Positions 56,781 through 64,000 of a stretch of DNA of 64,000 bases are shown piece after piece (positions within the stretch are counted from its first letter, which is position 1; every line of letters starts with the position of its first letter). Made by a program: the position numbers and the translations under genes. The notes beneath the pieces are model-generated. The model was given only the letters and a program-made list of their open reading frames with translations, was not told where the DNA came from and made no database searches. This DNA is from Corynebacterium mustelae. Its GTDB lineage: Bacteria; Actinomycetota; Actinomycetes; Mycobacteriales; Mycobacteriaceae. The stretch lies in the NCBI RefSeq assembly GCF_001020985.1, contig NZ_CP011542.1:558001-622000 (forward strand), written 5' to 3'.

Positions 56781-58763
56781 ATGGAATGGAACGCGACTCA
56801 TGGGCTTGGTTTTCGAGGGGCTGCGCTCAGCTGGGCGCGGCTAGAGCGCATTTTGTCCGGTAAAAAAGTTCCAGAATTGCGCCCCCTTAACCATCTTGGT
56901 GAAATTGCTGGTGTTGACAATAGGCCTAAATGTGTTCGATATTATTCACAGCAACCGTTTGTCGAATTGCACGGCGCAAGTAGCTATAACTTTCTAAAAG
57001 GCGCAGCTGAGCCGGAAAGTATGGCGCGGGCGGCGGTGGAATGCGGATTGACGGCACTGTCGTTACTGGACAGAGACGGTTTTTATGGGGTGGTGGCAGC
57101 CAGTGAAGCGGCGGATAAATATGGTTTAAACACTGTTTTTGGGGCGGAATTATCACTAGACCATGCGGTCTTGCCGATGCTGTGTAAAAACCCTACAGGG
57201 TATCGAAACTTATCTCTTTTAATTACGCACGCCCAATTGTGCGGTGATAAAGACACCGTTTGTTATCCGTCATTAGAATCTATTGCGCAGCAACTTGCTG
57301 GTACTTGTTATGTACTAGCAGGGCCGGAGTGGTTTGACCGCATTGACCAGTTAGTTTCAGCTTTTGGCGTGGCGGATGTGTTGCTGGAATACGTGGTGGG
57401 GATGAGCCCAGAGGATGCTGATAATTTTGAACAGGCGGACGAGATCATCGCACGCATGCCTAAGCTAAGGGCAGTGGCGACTACTCGTGCGTGCGCTGCC
57501 TACCGCGAAGACGCCTGTTTAGCGCTTGCAAAGCAGGCGTTGGCGTCGAAAAGCTGTGTTTCTAGGGCCTATGGGCAGCTTCATCCCATGGGGGCTACGT
57601 GGTTACGCAGCGGCGACATTGTATTGCGTGTGGTGGGTGAGGCGCGGAAGAGTCTATTGGATCAGGCGGTGGCAGTGGCCGAAGAATGCGCCTTTGAACT
57701 GAATCTAGTTGCTCCGCAGCTGCCCAACTGGGATGTACCGGATGGGCATGATGAATACAGTTGGTTGGCGGAAATTGTGTGGCGCAGATTTGGGCATCGC
57801 TATGCAAACCGCGCGCCTGAGCTGGTAGCCCAGGCGCAGCACCAGGTTGAATACGAATTGTCGATTATCAAACAACTGGGTTTTCCTGGCTATTTTCTCA
57901 TCGTCAGTGACTTGGTGGATTTTGCCAAAGACAACAATATTTTGTGCCAAGGGCGTGGGTCGGCGGCGAACTCCGCGGTGTGTTTTGTGCTGGGGATAAC
58001 TAACGTTGAGCCCATCAGTGCGGGGTTATTGTTCGAACGGTTTTTATCGCCGGAGCGGGAAGGCCCACCAGACATTGATATTGATTTTGAGTCGGGTCGT
58101 AGGGAAGAAGTAATCCAATACGTATATCAAAAATACGGTCGGGAGAACGCCGCCCAGGTTGCCAATGTGGTTACCTACCGCAGAAAAGGTGCAATTCGGG
58201 ACGCAGCACGGGCATTGGGCTACCCGCAAGGTATTATTGATGGCTGGTCGCGTGGGCTAACGCCGCCGCCTGTCGACGTCGAAAGGTTGGCTGCGAAATT
58301 GCGTGGGCACCCGCGTCACCTTGGCATTCACTCCGGCGGTGTGGTTATCTGTGACCGAAAAGTCGCGGAAGTGGTGCCGATTGAATGGGCACGCAAGGAA
58401 GGCCGCAGTGTAATCCAATGGGACAAAGAAGGATGCGCTGCGGCTGGTCTGGTCAAATTCGATCTGCTGGGCTTAGGGATGCTAGAAGCATTGCACCACA
58501 TGATCGATTTGGTGGCGGAAACCACTGGGAGAACGGTGGAACTATGGGAGCTTGATACTTCAGAGGCTGCAGTATATGAAATGCTCAGCTCCGGCGATGC
58601 GGTCGGGGTGTTTCAAGTGGAATCGCGAGCGCAATTATCTACCTTGCCGAGAATGAAACCCGCGTGCTTTTTTGATTTGGTAGTGGAGGTGGCCTTGATT
58701 CGGCCGGGTCCGATTCAAGGCGGCAGCGTGCACCCGTACGTATTTGCGGCGACGCAGTGGTGA
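56781..58763 (+). pseudogene. dnaE2: error-prone DNA polymerase DnaE2, 5' part (frameshifted)
   Basis: The start is ATG 56781 (MEWNATHGLGFRGAALSW), at the predicted transcript start. It encodes the PHP domain (FVELHGASSYNFLKGAAEPESM onward) and the polymerase palm with the catalytic PDIDIDFESGRREEVIQYV, up to IRPGPIQGGSVHPYV near residue 655. There an extra T in the run at about 58742-58744 shifts the frame and the chain ends after FAATQW. Removing one T gives PYVLRRRSGEEPVTFEHPILEKSL, joining the two halves. The lesion would remove the C-terminal third. A sequencing error is possible. Confidence 0.85.
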
Positions 58764-59964
58764 GGAACCTGTGACTTTTGAACACCCAATTTTGGAAAAG
58801 TCGCTGGCAAAAACATTAGGGGTGCCGCTGTTCCGGGAGCAATTAATGCAAGTGGCTGTTGACGCGGCGGGGTTTTCGGGCGGTGAAGCTGATGAATTGC
58901 GGCGAGCAATGGGTTCTAAACGCTCCCCGGAGCGAATGGCGCGGATGAAAGCGAGGTTCTTCGCGGGACTGGCAGAAACCAGCGGGATAGTTGGTGATAT
59001 TGCTACTAGTTTATGGAATAAGATCATTGCTTTCGCGGCCTATGGCTTTCCGGAATCACATTCGCAGTCCTTTGCATCATTGGTGTTTTTCTCCGCTTGG
59101 TTCAAATTGCATTATCCTGCCGAATTTTGCGTGGGTTTGTTGCGGGCACAGCCGATGGGTTTCTATTCGCCACAATCATTGCTTGCTGACGCGCGGCGGC
59201 ACGGGGTGAAAATACTGCCGATAAGTATTAACGATTCTGAAGTGGAAGCCAGCATTGAAACCACCGCCGATGGTGCTTCCGCCATCAGGCTGGGGTTGGA
59301 CTTAATAAACGGCATTTCTTGTTGTGAAGAAATCGTCCAACACGCTCCCTATTCAGATATTGCTGATATCGTGCGGAAAGTGGGGGTGAATGTGGCGCAG
59401 CTTGAAGCACTGGCGCGGGCGGGGGCGTTGGAATGTTTGGGCGTGGATCGTCGACAAGCACTGTGGCAAGCGGGGATAGCCGTAACCGAGCGGGTGGACA
59501 TGTTGCCAGGATTATCCGTGGTGCACGCCCCTACTTTGCCAGGTATGAATGCTTTTGAACTATTGATCCAGGATCTCGCTGCAACCGGGGTCAGCCACGA
59601 TAAACAACCCATGACATTTGTGCGTGAAACTTTAACGCAGCAGGGGGTAATCCCCGCAGCGCAACTACTATCCGTTGCGGATGGTACCCGTATTCATGTG
59701 GCGGGTGTTGTTACCCACCGACAACGCCCGCAGACCGCGGGGAAAGTGACGTTTCTAGGTATGGAGGACGAAACCGGTTTGATAAACGTCGTGGTAAGTC
59801 GTGGGTTGTGGGAACGCCAGAAGAAGGTTGCGTGTACCGCTACTGTGCTTAAAGTACGCGGAATCGTCCACAATGAAAACGGGGTGGCGTCAATTACCGC
59901 CGACCAATTAACAGAGCTGAGCATCGGAAAGCTATTGAAGCTTCGCTCCAGGGATTTCCACTAA
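58744..59964 (+). pseudogene. dnaE2: error-prone DNA polymerase DnaE2, 3' part (frameshifted)
   Basis: Continues the polymerase from RRRSGEEPVTFEHPILEKSLAKTLG through AVDAAGFSGGEADELRRAMGSKRS and the fingers region (AFAAYGFPESHSQSFASLVFFSAWFKLHYPAEF), the helix-hairpin-helix (NVAQLEALARAGALECLGV) and a C-terminal OB fold (IHVAGVVTHRQRPQTAGKVTFLGMEDETG). The TTG at 58744 is only the first start codon in this frame. Together the halves give a polymerase of about 1060 residues, the normal size. DnaE2 works with ImuA' and ImuB in damage-induced mutagenesis. Confidence 0.85.
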
Positions 59965-59982
59965 GTTAAAGTAAGTATTGCT

Positions 59983-60450
59983 ATGGAACAACAATTAAAC
60001 CCAGTGTCACCCGATTTAACCAAAGTTCGGTACTTTAGCCGATTGCCGTGGTACATACTCCCCGCACTAGTATTCGCCGTGGGGGCGTTAGTGGATGTGA
60101 ATTTATGGTGGGGTTGGTATGTGGCCGCTGGGTTTATGTTATTGAGCACATGGCAAGCCTGGTTGATTCCCAAACAAGTAGAGCGACTCGGCTGGCTGGA
60201 GACCGAAGATAATCTCCTGCTGAGTAAAGGAAAGCTGTGGCATACCTTTACCGTTGTTCCGTATGGCAGGGTGCAATACGTCGATGTCACTCAAGGGCCG
60301 TTTGAACGAATGTATAACCTAAAAAGTCTGAAGCTCAATACCGCCTCGGCCACCGTCGATGCCAGCATTCGGGGGCTTGATGCGCAGCTTGCCGACGAAC
60401 TTCGGCAGCGTGTTGCTCAGCGTGCGAAAGAGAAGATGATCGACCTGTGA
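59983..60450 (+). CDS. bacterial PH-domain (YdbS-like) membrane protein
   Basis: 155 residues. Two membrane helices (about 24-60) and a bacterial PH domain (ETEDNLLLSKGKLWHTFTVVPYGRVQYVDVTQGPFERMYNLKSL, in part). It overlaps the next gene by four bases; the small and large PH proteins are usually paired (YdbS-YdbT). The pair is linked in Bacillus to resistance against bacteriocin-like compounds, but function here is unproven. 18 bases after dnaE2. Confidence 0.88.
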   Translation: MEQQLNPVSPDLTKVRYFSRLPWYILPALVFAVGALVDVNLWWGWYVAAGFMLLSTWQAWLIPKQVERLGWLETEDNLLLSKGKLWHTFTVVPYGRVQYVDVTQGPFERMYNLKSLKLNTASATVDASIRGLDAQLADELRQRVAQRAKEKMIDL

Positions 60451-61733
60451 CCGAAGATAACCAACGAGTTCATTTTCTTACCCCTGTCCTTCGAGCCTGG
60501 AGTGTTATCTTCGCGCTGGGGTTATTTGCTGCTACCACATTCGGGGAACACACGGTTGAGCTTATCCGGAAACTCTTGTCCTCCGATGTCGCCGAAACGC
60601 TACAAGCACTGGGAATTATTGCGGTTATCATTGCTATAGCCGGGTTAGCGTCCGTTTGGTGGTGGAAAGCAACCAGCTATACGGTTACCGATCACGATGT
60701 TACTTTTCGACGCGGGGTGTTCAACCAAAAAATCCGCAGTGCCCGGCTAGACCGCACCCAGGCTATCGATGTGATTCAGCCTTTTCACGCCCGAATTTTT
60801 GGGCTGGCGGCAGTTCGTATCGAAACCGCTGGGGGGCATAATTCCCGAATTGAAATCGGTTATCTCAGGCGCCCAGTAGCACAATGCTTGAAAGAACAGC
60901 TACTCGGTGAGGAAGAATCAGGGCAGATTATCGTCCATCCCATTCCTGTGTGGCGCACTTTGATGTCTTCAATGTTTAGTATATCGGCAGTGATTTCCTT
61001 GGCATCTGTGCTCTTGACTGTCGGTTTTGAGCTATCTGTGGCGACACTCCTGCCGATCTTTCTTGGCACGCTACCCAATATTTGGCGCACTATCGACGGA
61101 TCGTTTCGATTCACTGCACGTCAAGTGGGTGACACGATCAATGTCTCTTATGGGCTGGCTAACCTGCAACGAAAAACCCTCGACATTCGACGAGCCCATG
61201 CAGTGTCATTAAAAAAACCAGCGTTATGGCGTCCCTTCGGATGGTGGCGGGTCCAAGTGGTGGTGGCTGGTTATGGTGAACGCCTAGATGGCATGACTGT
61301 GCTACCAGTGGGTGATAAACAGACTGCCATGGCGTTATGCGAAATTCTCATGGGGTACCAGCTTGACCCCGAAACTCCTGCTCATCCTCAGTATCGAAGC
61401 CCGAAATTAGCTATGTGGGTATCACCCGTCGACTGGTCAAAACAAGCTTTTGAACTTACCGACACCCTCGCCATTGAACATCGCGGGCGAGTAGGAAAAA
61501 AGGCGGCGATTGCATTTCGCCGCCACATTCAAGAACTAACCCTGCGCACTGGGCCTATCCAACGGCTCGTGGGAGTATCTACCGTGCGAATGCATCTGGT
61601 ACGTGGTCCGGTGAAACTCACCGGACGAGACTTGAAACTTTCCGATGCCTGGCACCTGATGGCAAAGGTAGACAATCGCCACGAAGCTTCTGATGATGTT
61701 GCGTCGATAAGCGACGAAAAACCCACGATCTAA
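60447..61733 (+). CDS. bacterial PH-domain (YdbT-like) membrane protein
   Basis: 428 residues with four membrane helices (about 12-30, 48-68, 170-205 region) and two to three bPH_2 domains (TVTDHDVTFRRGVFNQKIRSARLDRTQAIDVIQPFHARIFGLAAVRIETAGG, in part). Partner of the preceding gene. It converges on the methyltransferase gene with a four-base overlap. I am sure of the family and unsure of the role. Confidence 0.88.
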   Translation: MTEDNQRVHFLTPVLRAWSVIFALGLFAATTFGEHTVELIRKLLSSDVAETLQALGIIAVIIAIAGLASVWWWKATSYTVTDHDVTFRRGVFNQKIRSARLDRTQAIDVIQPFHARIFGLAAVRIETAGGHNSRIEIGYLRRPVAQCLKEQLLGEEESGQIIVHPIPVWRTLMSSMFSISAVISLASVLLTVGFELSVATLLPIFLGTLPNIWRTIDGSFRFTARQVGDTINVSYGLANLQRKTLDIRRAHAVSLKKPALWRPFGWWRVQVVVAGYGERLDGMTVLPVGDKQTAMALCEILMGYQLDPETPAHPQYRSPKLAMWVSPVDWSKQAFELTDTLAIEHRGRVGKKAAIAFRRHIQELTLRTGPIQRLVGVSTVRMHLVRGPVKLTGRDLKLSDAWHLMAKVDNRHEASDDVASISDEKPTI

Positions 61734-62527
61734 CTGGTTTTCTCCGCGACAATAGCGATACTTGCCAGATGCTTGGCATTATCGCTAAAGACCTTTCGCA
61801 TAGCCAGGACCCTGGACCGGGCCTTGGGATTGCGCAAAAGATTAAAGGCGATCTTTAACACACCAAATCCTTCATCATCAAGCATTTGCTGTGGCTTGAG
61901 TAACCCCATATCCGCAACCTTGGTCGATACCACAGTAAAACCATTATCTTCTAGCAACTTGCTCCATTCCGTTGCCGTCAACGGTCGAGCATTCACCTTG
62001 ATCGCACGCGCAAGTGATTTACGCAATTCATCGGCAATCTGATCAGGAACATCATTGGGGGTAAGCGCCAATTCATGGATCGCGTAGCGTCCGCCTGGAG
62101 CAAGAATACGGTGGGCCTCAGAAACAATGGCAGCTTTGCCAGCTTCCCCTTGCATACTGAGCATCGCTTCACCAATAACCACATCAGTGGATTCATCTTC
62201 TAACCCGGTCTGGGCTGCGGAACCGGTGATTACTTCGGCGGGAATCCCCAACCGGGCATGCTGGGTGGAAATTTTGGTGGCGGTAACTGCCTGCGGGTTT
62301 TCATCCACCCCGATGTAGGCGCTGGGATTGCGGTCTAAAATCTCGGCGGCAGTGATCCCCAGCCCAGGGGCAAATTCCACGACGCGCTTCGCGGTGGGGT
62401 TAGCTGCATCAATCAGCCACTGGGTCATTTTTCGCCCGCCCGGGCGCAGGACTTTTTTACCAAGTTTTGCCAAGAGCCAATGCCCTTGCAGATGGGCTTC
62501 GTCACGATCTTGAGGCGCTGTAGCCAT
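61730..62527 (-). CDS. class I SAM-dependent methyltransferase
   Basis: 265 residues. The SAM-binding motif I is VVEFAPGLGITAAEIL (about 50-65), the acidic strand-2 end is IGVDEN, and motif IV is VVIGEAMLSMQ. C-terminal part AIHELALTPNDVPDQ... The fold is clear, the substrate not: the family includes small-molecule and quinone methyltransferases. A good AAGGAG lies nine bases before the ATG. A DtxR-like site overlaps the upstream region. Confidence 0.82.
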   Translation of the reverse strand: MATAPQDRDEAHLQGHWLLAKLGKKVLRPGGRKMTQWLIDAANPTAKRVVEFAPGLGITAAEILDRNPSAYIGVDENPQAVTATKISTQHARLGIPAEVITGSAAQTGLEDESTDVVIGEAMLSMQGEAGKAAIVSEAHRILAPGGRYAIHELALTPNDVPDQIADELRKSLARAIKVNARPLTATEWSKLLEDNGFTVVSTKVADMGLLKPQQMLDDEGFGVLKIAFNLLRNPKARSRVLAMRKVFSDNAKHLASIAIVAEKTS

Positions 62528-62546
62528 AGGTGTCTCCTTATATTAT

Positions 62547-62565
62547 TTAGGGTAGGTAATCCTTT
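62547..62565. promoter_or_regulatory. weak DtxR-box-like sequence
   Basis: TTAGGGTAGGTAATCCTTT agrees with the corynebacterial DtxR consensus at about 12 of 19 positions and overlaps a TAATAT box for the methyltransferase. Only a possibility. Confidence 0.25.
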
Positions 62566-62699
62566 TATCCCCATTATGGAGGCGACAGGAAACAATTGCG
62601 AGGGAATATTAGATTAACCACAACTAGCTAACCTGCTATTTTCTTGTGGCTGCTGCTGCGTCGTGATGCTTTGGGCAGAGGTGGTGGGGGATGTGAAGG

Positions 62700-63179
62700 C
62701 TAAGCCAGCGGCGCTGCGCCGGGGAACCCGAATTGTCGCCACGCCTCATAGGTTGCAACCGAAGCGGCATTGGATAGATTCATGGAACGGCGACCGGCCA
62801 GCATGGGGATGCGTATCTGTTGGGTAATGCGGGGATGAAGGAGTGTCTGCGGGTCTAGGCCGGTGGTTTCAGTGCCAAATAGCAGAATGTCGCCGGGTTG
62901 GTATCTGATATCAGTGTGATGCGCGGTGCCTGCTGCGGTGAAAGCGAAAACACGGGAATCTGACAGTGTTGCTAAGCACGCCTCAAGATTATCGTGAACG
63001 GTGACTTCCGCTAGGTCGTGATAGTCTAAACCTGCACGTCGAAGGTTCTTTTCTGCTAGGTCGAATCCTAATGGGCCGCATAAATGAAGATGCGCGCCTG
63101 AGCCAGCGCACATTCTGATGGCATTGCCGGTATTGGGCGGAATGCAGGGTTGGTCGAACACGACGTTGATGAGTGACAT
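62700..63179 (-). CDS. trmL: tRNA (cytidine(34)-2'-O)-methyltransferase TrmL-like
   Basis: 159 residues from ATG 63179 (MSLINVVFDQPCIPPNTGNAIRMC). SpoU/TrmD knot methyltransferase with the TrmL hallmarks NTGNAIRMCAG, LLFGTETTGLD and IPMLAGRRSMNLSNAASVATYEAWRQFGF. It methylates the wobble ribose of certain tRNAs. The gene is divergent from an antiporter gene 32 bases away. Confidence 0.93.
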   Translation of the reverse strand: MSLINVVFDQPCIPPNTGNAIRMCAGSGAHLHLCGPLGFDLAEKNLRRAGLDYHDLAEVTVHDNLEACLATLSDSRVFAFTAAGTAHHTDIRYQPGDILLFGTETTGLDPQTLLHPRITQQIRIPMLAGRRSMNLSNAASVATYEAWRQFGFPGAAPLA

Positions 63180-63211
63180 AGCAGTAACTTTACTCACTAG
63201 GATAAGGACTT

Positions 63212-64000
63212 ATGCCAGAAGAATTTATGTTGCCGGCCATCGTTGCGATTATCGGAGGGTTGGGTGCATCTGCGCTTCGGCTGCCACCGTTGGTAGGATT
63301 CTTAGCCGCAGGCTTCGGACTAAGTGCAGCAAATGTGCCAACTTTTCCTGCTATTGCGGAATTGGCCGAGGTGGGCGTCACCGTTTTACTATTCACGATT
63401 GGCTTGCATCTGGACTTGAAGATGATTACCCGCGTGCGGGTCGTTTTCACCGCAGTGGGACAGGCTGCGCTCAATACCATCGTTTTTGCGGTCGTGCTGG
63501 CGGCATTGTCATTATTACCACTGTCGGCCTTTATTGGAACTGGCTGGAGCGGCTTCTTATTGCTGGGGTTTGCAAGTTCGTTTTCTTCCACAGTTTTTGT
63601 GATTGCGGTTCTGGATGAATCCGGCCGTATGCGTTCGCGAGTGGGCATCATCGCGATCGGGGTATTGGTGCTTCAAGATATTTTCGCAGTTTCTTTCCTA
63701 GTGCTGTTCTCTGGCAAAACCCCGGAGCCGTGGGCGATTTTACTGCTGGCCTTGCCGCTTATCCGACCACTTATTGGCAAACTCCCTGATTTGGTGTATC
63801 GGGCAGAACTATTGGTTTTAGCTGGCGTGATTATCGCCGTGGGTGCCTATGCGGTGTTTGAACTTGCAGGTTTGTCAGGCTCTTTCGGCTCCCTTATTGC
63901 GGGTTTGGTTATTGCTGGGCACCCGATTGCCAAGCGGTTGCATAAGGCACTCGTGAGCGTTCGTGAATTATTGCTCGTGGGTTTCTTTATTGATATCGGT
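63212..64000 (+). CDS. CPA2-type monovalent cation:proton antiporter, 3' end outside window
   Basis: 263 residues visible from ATG 63212 (MPEEFMLPAIVAIIGGLGA), with no stop before the window ends. Membrane segments every 25-30 residues and CPA2 features LRLPPLVGFLAAGF, AELAEVGVTVLLFTIGLHLDL, GFASSFSSTVFVIAVLDE, GVLVLQDIFAVSFL and GSFGSLIAGLVIAGHP. It resembles KefB/KefC-type or Na/H antiporters. Whether a regulatory NAD-binding domain follows cannot be seen. Confidence 0.88.
   Translation, partial: MPEEFMLPAIVAIIGGLGASALRLPPLVGFLAAGFGLSAANVPTFPAIAELAEVGVTVLLFTIGLHLDLKMITRVRVVFTAVGQAALNTIVFAVVLAALSLLPLSAFIGTGWSGFLLLGFASSFSSTVFVIAVLDESGRMRSRVGIIAIGVLVLQDIFAVSFLVLFSGKTPEPWAILLLALPLIRPLIGKLPDLVYRAELLVLAGVIIAVGAYAVFELAGLSGSFGSLIAGLVIAGHPIAKRLHKALVSVRELLLVGFFIDIG

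Overview
The window looks like part of a Corynebacterium chromosome. The evidence is the gene order tsaE-tsaB-rimI-tsaD, groES-groEL1 behind a CIRCE operator, sigD-rsdA-DUF5319-guaB-guaB3 and guaA. The split imuA'/imuB/dnaE2 mutasome, a GroEL1 with a histidine tail, WXG100-type proteins and a GC content that looks to be in the fifties by eye fit the same genus. No tRNA, rRNA or CRISPR array was seen.

Layout. 1-2970: end of an alpha/beta hydrolase, a membrane protein, and glmM with its terminator. 3265-16910: an accessory island. It begins with four WXG100/EspC-like small proteins, followed by a roughly 1750-residue Rhs/YD-repeat polymorphic toxin (split by one frameshift in a T6 run) and a downstream array of candidate immunity genes that includes a tandem duplicate. 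An IS1634-type element with a 27-bp target duplication splits another small gene there. The island ends with a second small set of type VII-like proteins. The core transport ATPase genes of a type VII system are not in the window. 16928-20359: a hydrolase, then an NAD-salvage unit (NrtR-like repressor, PnuC transporter, NadR-like bifunctional enzyme) with a palindromic candidate operator. 20372-24801: alanine racemase and the t6A tRNA modification genes. 24852-32373: chaperonins, sigma D with its anti-sigma factor, and GMP synthesis enzymes.

32370-42359: two EamA transporters divergent from a LysR regulator, an orphan AAA+ ATPase, a decayed lipoprotein gene beside its intact paralogue, and three overlapping pentapeptide-repeat genes preceded by a fourth, broken one. 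42385-53831: guaA, an envelope-stress module (PspC/LiaF-like protein divergent from a PspC histidine kinase and a NarL regulator), imuA'-imuB, a lipoprotein, a sucrase/ferredoxin-like protein, a cluster of 60-bp inverted repeats with two DnaA boxes, and a DUF559-type protein. 53870-64000: metQNI, dnaE2 (frameshifted), two bacterial PH-domain membrane proteins, a methyltransferase, trmL and the start of a CPA2 antiporter.

The most unusual signals are these: the type VII-linked Rhs toxin island with mosaic codon usage; a 13-base motif (GCTTKYCGACGCC) dispersed in both orientations far more often than chance; and a family of about 60-bp inverted repeats with AACTCGAC/GTCGAGTT ends in three intergenic regions.
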